Positions 35,155 to 43,409 of a stretch of 64,000 nucleotides of DNA are shown here, one piece after another; position 1 is the first letter of the stretch, and each line of letters begins with the position of its first letter. The notes under the pieces are model-generated. The model saw only the letters and a list, made by a program, of their open reading frames with translations, was not told the DNA's origin and ran no database searches. Source of the stretch: Derxia gummosa DSM 723 (GTDB taxonomy: Bacteria > Pseudomonadota > Gammaproteobacteria > Burkholderiales > Burkholderiaceae_E); assembly GCF_000482785.1 (NCBI RefSeq), contig NZ_AXWS01000013.1, positions 600,440 to 664,439 on the forward strand. The letters are read 5' to 3'. The position numbers and the translations under genes were made by a program.

Positions 35155-35994
35155 ATGTCCAGCGTCATCGACACTCCCAACGCCGTCGAGAACCTCGTCG
35201 TGCGCCCGCTCGAACCCACGATCGGCGCCGAGGTCTCGGGCCTCGACCTGCGCCAGCCGCTCGGCACCGCGCTGCGCGACGAGATCAAGCGCCTGCTGCT
35301 GAAGCACCGCGTGCTGTTCTTCCGCGACCAGCCGATCACGAGCGACCAGCAGATCGCCTTCGCGCGCCAGTTCGGCAAGATCTACGAGCACCCGACCACC
35401 AGCCGCGTGCGCAAGGACGTGGGCGAGTCGCACCGCATCTCGGCCGAGGAGAACCGCAAGCTCTACACGCCCACCGCCGGCCGCTGGCACACCGACACGA
35501 GCTGGCTCGCGCGCCCGACCTGGGGCGCGGTGCTGCGCGACATCGACATCCCGCCGGCCGGCGGCGACACGATCTGGGCCGACGGCCATGCCGTGTACGA
35601 GGCGCTGCCCGCCGAGCTGAAGGTGAAGATCGAAGGCCTCCACGTCACGCACGACTTCCAGAGTTCGCTCAGGCGCGTCGGCTATGACTACCCGATCGTG
35701 GCCCATCCGCTCGTGCGCCTTCATCCCGAGACGGGCGAGAAGGTGGTCTGGGCCAACTGGTCGATGTCGCCGTGGGTCGTGGGCTGGGACCGCGCCGACA
35801 GCAAGGCGCTGCTCGACGAGCTGCTGGCCTACTACGCGCGGCCCGAGTTCCAGGTGCGCTTCAAGTGGACGCCGCATTCGGTGGTGTTCTGGGACAACCG
35901 CGCCGGCCTGCACTACCCGGTGACGAACTACGGCGACTACCCCCGCGAGCTGGAGCGGGTGCTGATCGAGGACCACGAGGCGCTGCCGCACTGA
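35155..35994 (+). CDS. TauD/TfdA-family dioxygenase
   Basis: A 279-residue Fe(II)/2-oxoglutarate dioxygenase. The iron ligands are visible as H-x-D in WHTDTSW and a distal His in GLHYPVTNYG; an Arg for 2-oxoglutarate lies shortly after (PRELERV). EVSGLDLRQPL and HRVLFFRDQPIT are family landmarks. GGAGG precedes the start. Members release sulfite from taurine or alkanesulfonates or sulfate from alkyl sulfates. It is 98 bp after the receptor gene and probably in the same operon; the substrate is inferred only. Confidence 0.88.
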   Translation: MSSVIDTPNAVENLVVRPLEPTIGAEVSGLDLRQPLGTALRDEIKRLLLKHRVLFFRDQPITSDQQIAFARQFGKIYEHPTTSRVRKDVGESHRISAEENRKLYTPTAGRWHTDTSWLARPTWGAVLRDIDIPPAGGDTIWADGHAVYEALPAELKVKIEGLHVTHDFQSSLRRVGYDYPIVAHPLVRLHPETGEKVVWANWSMSPWVVGWDRADSKALLDELLAYYARPEFQVRFKWTPHSVVFWDNRAGLHYPVTNYGDYPRELERVLIEDHEALPH

Positions 35995-36044
35995 GGCCGC
36001 CGGTCGTCCGCGCCCGCCCGACCCGTTCATCCCTGAGGAACCGC

Positions 36045-36722
36045 ATGCCCGAATCGCTGCACCAGATCTTCCGCGAGCTGCACGCCCATCGTGAAAGGAC
36101 GATGGACCCGGCCGCGCTCGCCATCAACATCAACCAGCGCGCGACGCTCGTGCGCGAGGCCGACCCGGCGCGCTGGGTCAAGGCCGGCGACGTGCTCGAC
36201 GACTTCACGTTGCACGAGGTGGACGGCGAGCCGCTCACCGCCGACGCGCTGCTTCGCCACGGGCCGGTGGTGCTGATCTTCTTCCGCTTCGAGGGCTGCC
36301 CGGCCTGCAACCTCGCGCTGCCCTATTACCAGCGCAATCTGCTCGGGCCGGCGCGGGCGCTGGGCGCGACGCTGGTGGCGGTGAGCCCGCAGCTGCCGGA
36401 ACGGCTCGGCGCGATCAAGCGGCGGCATGAGCTGGGCTTTCTCGTCGCGAGCGACCCGGGCAATGCGCTCGCGACCCGGCTGGGCATCACCTATGAATTC
36501 GACGAGCCATCCAAGCAGGCCTCGCTCGCGCGCGGCGCGCCGATCGGCGAGGTGACGGGTACGGGGACGTGGGAGCTGCCGATGCCGACGGTGGTGGTGA
36601 TCGGGCCGGGCCGGCGCGTTGCATTCGCGGATGTGCATCCGGACTGGCTGTTGCGCACGGAAGCGGCGCCGGTGATCGAGGCGCTGGAGCGGCTCGGTGC
36701 TATATCGCAGGCGAGCGCATGA
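36045..36722 (+). CDS. Peroxiredoxin-like protein (AhpC/TSA fold)
   Basis: About 225 residues. The thioredoxin-like fold carries a C-P-A-C motif in FFRFEGCPACNLALPYYQ and a following LGATLVAVSPQLPERL. The ATG is preceded by GAGGA. The middle part contains ASDPGNALATRLGITYEF, a segment common in this subgroup. It is 50 bp after the dioxygenase gene. A role in removing peroxide formed by the flavin monooxygenases or in handling sulfur intermediates is plausible, not shown. Confidence 0.78.
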   Translation: MPESLHQIFRELHAHRERTMDPAALAININQRATLVREADPARWVKAGDVLDDFTLHEVDGEPLTADALLRHGPVVLIFFRFEGCPACNLALPYYQRNLLGPARALGATLVAVSPQLPERLGAIKRRHELGFLVASDPGNALATRLGITYEFDEPSKQASLARGAPIGEVTGTGTWELPMPTVVVIGPGRRVAFADVHPDWLLRTEAAPVIEALERLGAISQASA

Positions 36723-36790
36723 AGCCCGGCGCCCTGTCCTGATCCCGCCGCCGCCGCGCCGCGGGCCGATCTCCCGTCCCGCGCGCTCCG

Positions 36791-37438
36791 ATGCCCGAAT
36801 CGACCCCTCGCCGTTCCGTTGCCGTCATTGCGGTCCTCGCCTTCGCGCTGGCCTGCGCCGCGCATGAACTGCTCGGGCATGGCGCCGCCTGTGCGGCGAG
36901 CGGCGGAACCATCGTCGAGCTGAATTCCGTCCGCTTCCGTTGCGCGGGAGGCGGCCTCGCGGCCGACCTCGGCGGGCCGCTGGCCAATGCCTGGGTCGGG
37001 CTCGGCGGCCTCGGATTGCTGCGCGTCAGGCGCTGGTCGCCGGCAGCGACGCTGGCGCTCGAACTCGGGGTCGCCTTCAACCTGCTGTGGATCGCGGGCT
37101 GCCTGCTCTGGTCGGCGATCGCGGGGCGCAGCGATTTCGCGTTCGCGATCCGCATGGCGGCCGACGGCGCCCCCGGCGCGCGCGGGCTGCTGGCGCTGGC
37201 CGGCGTGATGCTGGGCCGGTTCACCTTGCGCCGGCTGACGCTGTCGCGGGCCATGGCGCGGCTCGCTTGGCTCGCGGCGGGCACGGCCTGCTGCGTCTCG
37301 GTCCTGCTCTGCGCCGGACCGCTCCTGCCTCTGTTGCGCGAAGCCGCGCTAGAAGGCTTTGGCGCGATGGCCTGGCTGCTGTTCGTGCCCGCCCGCGGCG
37401 GGCCGGCCGCGCCGGGCCGGCATGCCGTGCCGTCGTGA
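36791..37438 (+). CDS. Membrane protein with HELLGHG motif
   Basis: A 215-residue protein with about five hydrophobic segments. HELLGHG (residues 26-32) lies in the first membrane segment; the spacing is H-E-x-x-x-H, so it is not a strict HExxH zinc site, though it recalls membrane metalloprotease-like families. A conserved-looking GGPLANAWVGLGGLGLL follows. No partner gene suggests a substrate. Function unknown. Confidence 0.6.
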   Translation: MPESTPRRSVAVIAVLAFALACAAHELLGHGAACAASGGTIVELNSVRFRCAGGGLAADLGGPLANAWVGLGGLGLLRVRRWSPAATLALELGVAFNLLWIAGCLLWSAIAGRSDFAFAIRMAADGAPGARGLLALAGVMLGRFTLRRLTLSRAMARLAWLAAGTACCVSVLLCAGPLLPLLREAALEGFGAMAWLLFVPARGGPAAPGRHAVPS

Positions 37439-37762
37439 AGCGATGGGTGCGCCGCACCCGCCCGATGTGGTCGTCGACGCGCGCAGCCACGCCAGGTCGG
37501 CATGGCGCGGCCCCTTGCTTGAATCGGGCCACCGCCGATTTCAGCGTTTCAGCTCCGGACGGCAAAAGGCGACGGCTTTTTCCCGCAAGCGGCCGTCCGG
37601 AATCCGATAACCGCAATCGATGGATTCGCAGGACTTGTGCGGGAATTGCAGCAGCCTTCATTGCCCGAGCCTGTTGTGCGCGCGGCCGGATCAATGAAAT
37701 CGGCAATCGATCGGGAGTAAGGTGGCGATCGGGTGTCGTGCCTTGAAGTGACGTTATCAGGC
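37439..37762. other. Spacer with lower GC
   Basis: 324 bases without a convincing gene. GC falls compared with the upstream operon, and the DNA contains short words such as AATCCGATAACCG and CGGCAATCGATCGGG. No promoter or terminator could be fixed. Confidence 0.5.
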
Positions 37763-38335
37763 ATGGCGTGCGTAATGAAACCAGCCGGACAAGACGTGCT
37801 TTACGATTCCTTGCCAATATCCGATCACGAACTCGTCGAGCTTCGTCCGATTGTCAGATCCGATATCGACCGCTGGTATGCGTATCTGTCACAGCCTTGT
37901 GTTTTCGAGCATACGAGCTGGGATCTGAATTCACCCGAGGATCTGGCCAGTCATGTGCTGCCTCTGGACGGCACCTCGCCGGAAGCCATGTTTCGCCTCG
38001 CGGTTTCGGAGCGCGCGTCGGGATTGCTTGTGGGAACAATAGGATTTCATTCGGTGTGGCCGCCCGATCGGCGCGCCGAACTCGCCTATGACCTGGCGCC
38101 GGAGATATGGGGCAAAGGCATCGGGACTCATCTTGTGCGGCTCATGGTGAAGTGGGCGCATGAGCATGCCGGCATTGCCCGGGTGCAGGCAACGGTAATG
38201 CCCTCCAATGCCCGCTCGATCGCGGTATTGCGGAACTGCGGATTCGAATACGAAGGGCTGCTGCGCAGTTACCGCGTGGTCCGGGGCCGGCCGGGGGACT
38301 TCGGCATGTATTCGCATATCGCGGGCGAGCCATGA
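37763..38335 (+). CDS. GNAT acetyltransferase (RimJ-like)
   Basis: About 190 residues. The acetyl-CoA site motif is IWGKGIGTHLVRLMVKWA (R/Q-x-x-G-x-G/A type), followed by VMPSNARSIAVLRNCGFEYE and a terminal YRVVRGRPGDFGMYS, all typical of the RimI/RimJ/RimL group. The start is uncertain among 37733, 37763 and 37775. It overlaps the next, frameshifted GNAT gene by four bases. Substrate unknown. Confidence 0.78.
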   Translation: MACVMKPAGQDVLYDSLPISDHELVELRPIVRSDIDRWYAYLSQPCVFEHTSWDLNSPEDLASHVLPLDGTSPEAMFRLAVSERASGLLVGTIGFHSVWPPDRRAELAYDLAPEIWGKGIGTHLVRLMVKWAHEHAGIARVQATVMPSNARSIAVLRNCGFEYEGLLRSYRVVRGRPGDFGMYSHIAGEP

Positions 38336-38873
38336 CGGCCATCCACATCCGCCGCACGCAAAAGGACGACGGCGCGCTGATACGTCGATTGCGCATCGCA
38401 TCGCTCACCGAGGCTCCCCATGCATTCGGCGCCAGACTCGAGACGTATTGGCGCAACCGGAGGCGTCATTCGCCGAGATGGCGGAGCGCCACAGCCGGTC
38501 CGATGTTTCCACGTCCTTCGTGCTTTTCAATGAGGCCGATGCCGCCGGAACCATCGGCGCCTTTTTTGAAAATTCCGGTTCGGGTCGCGCCTTCATCTGC
38601 GCGCTCTGGGTGGATCCGGAACTTCGCGGAAGCTCGGCCGCGCGGGATTTGCTGGGCGCGGCAGTCGACTGGTTTGCCGCCCGGAAGGCCGCCGAATGTT
38701 TTGCCTGGGTTGCCGATTCGAATGCGCGAGCCATTGCCTTCTATCGCAAATCCGGCTTTGTTCCGACCGGCGAAACGCAGGCATTGCCGTCGCAGGTTTC
38801 GCAACAGGAAACCCTGTGGCGTTTGCGCGTGACCGGGCCAGAGCTGGCCGAATTCAGGCGCCCGCAGGACTAG
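38332..38873 (+). pseudogene. GNAT acetyltransferase broken by a frameshift
   Basis: The N-terminal part (MTAIHIRRTQKDDGALIRRL, then SLTEAPHAFGARLET) is in one frame. The rest (LAQPEASFAEMAERHS, GRAFICALWVDPELRGSSAA, SNARAIAFYRKSGFVPTGE) is in another. Inserting one base near 38442-38450 would restore a normal GNAT protein of about 180 residues. It is either a recently inactivated gene or an assembly error. The ATGA overlap with the intact upstream GNAT gene suggests the two once formed an operon. Confidence 0.75.
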
Positions 38874-39064
38874 CCGCCGGATCACGGCATTCGGCCAATT
38901 GCCCGATTCCCGCAATCGACGCTCCGCCAACTCGCCCGCAACACCACGGCATATCGGTATCCGCGAAAGTTGGTTCGCCCTCCGCGCCGCCTCGGCTACA
39001 CACGCCGCTGGCCGCGCGGGCGTTTCCGCCGGCATTACCCAACTCCAGGACGCGCGAGGCAGGC

Positions 39065-40009
39065 ATGAACCGGACGGAACCGCGGCTGCCGCCGCTCCAG
39101 TCCTTCGTCTATTTCGAATCGGCGGCGCGGCATCTCAATTTCACGGCCGCGGCCGAGGAACTCGGCACGACCCAGCCGGCCGTCAGCCATCGCATCCGCG
39201 CGATGGAGGCTGATCTGGGCGTGCCGCTGTTCGTGCGCGAGCATCGCGGCGTGCGGCTGACGGGCGAGGGCGAGCAGCTGTTCGCCACCGTGCGCGACAG
39301 CCTGCGCGCCCTGCATGCGACGACGCGGCAGGTGCGCGAGTCGGCCGGGCGGCGGCCGGTCACGCTCTCGACCGATTTCGGCTTCGCCAAGCTCTGGCTG
39401 CTGCCGCGCATCCATGCGCTGCGCGCCGCGATTCCCGACCTGCAACTGCGCGTCGTCACGTCGCAGGAAGATGCCGACGCGGCGCGCCGCGAGATCGACC
39501 TGTCGATCCATTTCGCCACCCGCCGCCCCGAGGGCCAGGCCGAGTTGCTGTTTCCCGAACTGGTGGTGCCGGTGTGCAGCCCGGCGCTGCTGACGGCGCA
39601 CGGCGGCCCGTTCCGTGACGCGGCCGCGCTGTGCGCGGCGCCGATCCTGCATCTTCAGGCGCGCGAGCCGGGCCGATGGATGAACTGGAGCGAATGGTTC
39701 GCGGCGCGCGGTCTGCCCGACGCCGCGCCGCCGTCGAGCCTGAGCTTCAACGACTACTCGATGGTCATCCAAGCGGCGGTGGCCGGCCATGGCGTCGCGC
39801 TCGGCTGGGCACCGCTGGTGGATGACCTCGTCGCGCGCGGCGAACTGGCGGTGGCGCATGCCGAGCCGCTGCTCACGCCGCGCGGCTGCTTCCTCGTCGC
39901 GTCCGGCGGCGGGCCGCTGGCCGGCGCGCTGGCCGACCTGCGCGACTGGATCGTCGCGGCGTGCCGGGGGCCGTCGGTGCTGGAGCGCAGCGCCTTCGCG
40001 GCCGGCTGA
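39065..40009 (+). CDS. LysR regulator of choline-sulfate use
   Basis: A 314-residue LysR-type regulator. The N-terminal helix-turn-helix reads FTAAAEELGTTQPAVSHRI; the GcvA-like effector half contains DLSIHFATRRPEG and GHGVALGWAPLVDDLVARGE. It is convergent with the ChoX-type binding-protein gene (stops 16 bp apart) and close to choline-sulfatase. The same gene trio is known in choline-sulfate utilisation loci, so it is assigned as their regulator by context. Confidence 0.85.
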   Translation: MNRTEPRLPPLQSFVYFESAARHLNFTAAAEELGTTQPAVSHRIRAMEADLGVPLFVREHRGVRLTGEGEQLFATVRDSLRALHATTRQVRESAGRRPVTLSTDFGFAKLWLLPRIHALRAAIPDLQLRVVTSQEDADAARREIDLSIHFATRRPEGQAELLFPELVVPVCSPALLTAHGGPFRDAAALCAAPILHLQAREPGRWMNWSEWFAARGLPDAAPPSSLSFNDYSMVIQAAVAGHGVALGWAPLVDDLVARGELAVAHAEPLLTPRGCFLVASGGGPLAGALADLRDWIVAACRGPSVLERSAFAAG

Positions 40010-40024
40010 GCGGCGGCCCGCCGC

Positions 40025-41098
40025 TCAGTTCGCGAGCGCCGCCGCCAGCTTCGCCTTCGCATCGCCGCCGTCGCGGGCGCTCACGCCCGCGAGCCAGCCG
40101 CCCGCCAGCGCGCCCTCGCGCGCCAGTACGCGCCGCGCGGCTTCCTCCGGCGGCAGGCGCTTGTCGATCACCTGACCGATCAGCTCGTTTTCCAGCGCGA
40201 CGCTGAAGCGCAGCTGGCCCAGCAGCCGCCCGACATTCGGGCATTGCGTGCGGTAGCCGCGCCGCGTGACGGTATGCACCTCGGCCAGACCGCCGCCGGG
40301 GCCGAACCAGGCGTCGCCGCCCTTGAGATAGCTGATGGGGTAGCGCGTGTTCATCACATGCGGCTCCCAGGCGAGAAAGACCATCGGCCGCCGCGCGCGG
40401 AACTCATGCCCCATCTGCGCCAGCAGCCCTGCGTCGCTCGACTCGACCAGCCGCCAGCCCGCGAGGCCGCGCGCCGGATCGGCCAGCATCCGCTTGATGC
40501 TCTCGTTGGCCGGCGCGCCGGCCTCGATGCCGTAGATGCGCCGGCCGAAATCGTCGGCATGCGCGGCGAGGTCGTCGAAGCCGCGCACGCCGGCGCTGGC
40601 GCTGTAGTCGAACACCGCGAGCGTGAAGCGCGCCTGCTCAAGATTGCGCGCGATGCGCTCGATGCCGCCGTCGGCCAGCAGCGGCTCGATCAGCTCGCGC
40701 TGGGCCGGCATCCAGTTGCCGAGGAAGGCATCGAGCCGCGCGCCGCGCAGGCCCTGGTAGGTCATCGGCACCGACAGGATCTGCACCGTCGGCCGGTAGC
40801 CGAGCGCCTTGAGCACCACGGTGAGCAGCGCGTTGGTGGCGTCGATGTCGGCCCAGCCGGGCGAGGCGAGACGCACCGTCGCGCAGCTTTCGGGCTCGGC
40901 GGCGGGGGTGGCGGGCGGCGCGGCCGTGCCCGCGGCGCCTGTTGCCTTCGCCACGCCCGTCGGGCCTGTTGCCTTCGCCGCGCTCGCCGGGCCTGTCGCG
41001 CTCGCCGCGCCGGCCGGGCCGGGCAGACCGGCCCCCACCGCGAGGCCGATCCATGCCAGCGCCGCCGCGCCGCGTCGAAGGCGTGGGAAGCATTTCAT
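40025..41098 (-). CDS. Choline-type ABC substrate-binding protein (ChoX-like)
   Basis: A 357-residue periplasmic binding protein of the choline/glycine betaine class. After the signal peptide there is an unusual Ala/Thr/Gly/Pro stretch (residues about 31-65) encoded by a 27-bp tandem repeat. The core follows: CATVRLASPGWADIDATNAL, SVPMTYQGLRGARLDAFLGN, NTRYPISYLKGGDAWFGPGG and VGRLLGQLRFSVALENELIG. Position next to choline-sulfatase and a LysR regulator supports choline or choline-O-sulfate as ligand. No permease or ATPase gene is adjacent. Confidence 0.87.
   Translation of the reverse strand: MKCFPRLRRGAAALAWIGLAVGAGLPGPAGAASATGPASAAKATGPTGVAKATGAAGTAAPPATPAAEPESCATVRLASPGWADIDATNALLTVVLKALGYRPTVQILSVPMTYQGLRGARLDAFLGNWMPAQRELIEPLLADGGIERIARNLEQARFTLAVFDYSASAGVRGFDDLAAHADDFGRRIYGIEAGAPANESIKRMLADPARGLAGWRLVESSDAGLLAQMGHEFRARRPMVFLAWEPHVMNTRYPISYLKGGDAWFGPGGGLAEVHTVTRRGYRTQCPNVGRLLGQLRFSVALENELIGQVIDKRLPPEEAARRVLAREGALAGGWLAGVSARDGGDAKAKLAAALAN
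40935..41015. repeat. 27-bp tandem repeat, three units
   Basis: Units 40935-40961, 40962-40988 and 40989-41015 share the pattern GGGCCTGTTGCCTTCGCC followed by a variable 9 bases. In the protein they give a 9-residue repeat of the AKATGPxxV type between the signal peptide and the binding domain. Copy number is likely to vary between strains. Confidence 0.75.
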
Positions 41099-41118
41099 GC
41101 CGATCCTCCCGCGCGCCT

Positions 41119-43335
41119 TCAGAAGCGCGCTCCGAGCGTGAGACTGAGGCTGCGCGGCGCGCCCGGCAGCAGCGTCTGCGCCGTGCCGGCCGGATCGCTT
41201 GTCACGAAGCCGTTGGTGCCCAGCGCCGCGATGTAGCGGCGGTCGAGCAAATTGGTGACCGCGAGCAGCGCCGATACCTCGCGCAGGCCGCCCACCGCGC
41301 GCTTGCGCGCGCCAAGCGCCAGATTGAACAGCGCATGGCCGGCGACCGGATTGTCATTGAGATAGGTGTATTGCCGCTGACCGACCCAGGTCGCGCCCAG
41401 GTTGCCGAATTGCCCGCCATTGTCATAACCGAGCACCGAATTGGCCGAGAAACGCGGCGAATCCACCACCTGCTTGCCCGATACCGCGACGACACTGCCG
41501 TTATCGACGAAATCGTTCTTGTATTTCGAATCGTTGAAACTGGCCGAATTGAACCAGTTGAGATGCCGCACCACTTCGACGCTCACGCCGGCTTCCACGC
41601 CGCGCGAGGCCACGCGGCCGACATTCGACAGCACGACCGGATTGCCCTGGATGGCCGAACCCTGCTGGATGCCGAGCAGGCGATTGCGGAAATCGACGTG
41701 ATACGCGACCAGCGAGGCTTCGGTGTGGCCTTCGCGATAACGCCAGCCGCCTTCGATCGTGGTGGAGGTTTCGGGCTTGAGGCCGTCCCTGATGGCATTG
41801 AATCCGGCCGCCGAGGTGGCGAATGGCGAATCTTCCATGGCCGACCCCTTGAAGGCGCGCATGTTGCGCGCGACCGCGCCGAACACCTCGCTGCGCTCAT
41901 CGAGCCGGTAATTGAAGCCGGCCTGCGGCAGCAATGCCTTGCCGGCGCGGATGGAGCCCGTCTTGGTATCGCCTTCGAGCGTCGAAACCGAGCTTTGGGT
42001 ATGCGGCGACTTGACGCCAGCCGTGAGTGTCAATTCCGGCGACACGCGGTATTCATCTCGCAGATGGAATTGCGCCGTATGCGTGCCGAAACGATAGTGC
42101 CAGCGCGTCGCGACAGGATCGGACGGCACTTCATAGAGCGAGGACGGACCGTTTTCCTGCGAATAGAAGCGCATTGCCTGATCGAAATCGATATGCTCGA
42201 ACCAGACGCCCGCATTGATCTGATGCGCGCCGGCCTCGATATTGACCGATGACAGCAGGCCCGCCCGGTCGATCGCATATTCGACCGTGCGCAGCGATAC
42301 CGGCACGGTCGCCGATGAGGCCCGATACGGCGTCCACCACAAGCTCGGGCCGCGATCGTTGTGGTAATAGGCCGTCGTCTTGACAACGACAGCGTCATTT
42401 ACCGGCGCCTCGATCGTCACGCCGGCAAGCCAGTCGCGCCGGATGCCGGCGCCGGCGTAATAGGCATCGTCCACCGAGGTTTCGCCGCGCGACCAGTTGC
42501 CGCGGGCGGAAGCGAGCGCGGCATTCCAGTCGGGCAGATAGTTGTCCCAGTTCCAGCCGAGGCGGCCGATCATCTGCTTCGACATGTCCTGGTAATCGAC
42601 TTCCTTGCGCGCCGAATGATTGACGAAGGCCGACACGCGCGCGCCGGCAACTTCGCCGACGAGCTTGGTATTCACCTGCTGCTGCTTCTGGCTGCCCGAG
42701 CCTTTCCATTTTTCAGCGCTCTGGTTCGAATAGCTGAGCGACGCACGCCAGTCGGGCCCGAATTCGCCGGTATCAAGCCGGAGGAAACTGCGGCGCAGAT
42801 TGTCGCTGCCGAAACCCTGATCGACGCGCACACCGCGTTCGCGCGACGGATCGAGCGAATGAAATTGCACCGTGCCGCCCAGATTGCTGGTGGAGGCGGT
42901 ATCGAGCGCGCCCGTACCTTGCGACAGCGTGACCCGGCCGAGATTCTCGGTGGAAATGGCGCGGCTCACGTGCAGGCCATTGTGATTGCGATAGCTCATG
43001 TCGCCGAGCGGAACATCGTCGAGCGTGAAACCGAGCTGATTCTGGTTGAAGCCGCGAATCGTCAATTTGGTTGACCATTCATAGGCGCCGGCCGGATCGG
43101 CGGAACTGAAATTCACGCCCGGCAGGCGTTCGAGCAGCTTGAGCGGGCTGGTGCCGGGCGCGGCGGTGGCGAAATCGGCAGCGCCGAGCTGCTGCACCTG
43201 ACGCGTCTGGCCACGCGCGAAGATCGTCACCGTCTCGATCTCGACAACGGACGGTTCGTCGGCCGCGCGGGCCGGCGGCGAAAACAGCAGCGCAATGGCG
43301 ATGCCAAGCGGCAGCTGGCGGAATTGCGGATTCAT
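41119..43335 (-). CDS. TonB-dependent receptor of the choline-sulfate locus
   Basis: About 738 residues. The start at 43335 gives a signal peptide (LPLGIAIALLFSPPARA); an upstream start would add 19 residues. The plug has SPLKLLERLPGVNFSSADPA and TIRGFNQNQLGFTLDDVPLG; the barrel ends in SLSLTLGARF. It lies between the ChoX-type gene and choline-sulfatase on the same strand, so it may import choline-O-sulfate or another sulfate ester across the outer membrane (inference). GC is visibly lower than in the genes to its left. Confidence 0.9.
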   Translation of the reverse strand: MNPQFRQLPLGIAIALLFSPPARAADEPSVVEIETVTIFARGQTRQVQQLGAADFATAAPGTSPLKLLERLPGVNFSSADPAGAYEWSTKLTIRGFNQNQLGFTLDDVPLGDMSYRNHNGLHVSRAISTENLGRVTLSQGTGALDTASTSNLGGTVQFHSLDPSRERGVRVDQGFGSDNLRRSFLRLDTGEFGPDWRASLSYSNQSAEKWKGSGSQKQQQVNTKLVGEVAGARVSAFVNHSARKEVDYQDMSKQMIGRLGWNWDNYLPDWNAALASARGNWSRGETSVDDAYYAGAGIRRDWLAGVTIEAPVNDAVVVKTTAYYHNDRGPSLWWTPYRASSATVPVSLRTVEYAIDRAGLLSSVNIEAGAHQINAGVWFEHIDFDQAMRFYSQENGPSSLYEVPSDPVATRWHYRFGTHTAQFHLRDEYRVSPELTLTAGVKSPHTQSSVSTLEGDTKTGSIRAGKALLPQAGFNYRLDERSEVFGAVARNMRAFKGSAMEDSPFATSAAGFNAIRDGLKPETSTTIEGGWRYREGHTEASLVAYHVDFRNRLLGIQQGSAIQGNPVVLSNVGRVASRGVEAGVSVEVVRHLNWFNSASFNDSKYKNDFVDNGSVVAVSGKQVVDSPRFSANSVLGYDNGGQFGNLGATWVGQRQYTYLNDNPVAGHALFNLALGARKRAVGGLREVSALLAVTNLLDRRYIAALGTNGFVTSDPAGTAQTLLPGAPRSLSLTLGARF

Positions 43336-43409
43336 GATGGCGGAAAGTCCCTGGTCTGGATGGTCAGATCGCGTGGCCGCTGGCGCAGCCATTGACGAAT
43401 GCGGTCGTT

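Noticed and set aside
36791..37438. Membrane zinc protease (M50-like)
   Set aside because: The motif is HELLGH (H-E-x-x-x-H), not HExxH, and the other expected M50 motif is not seen, so the protease name was not used.
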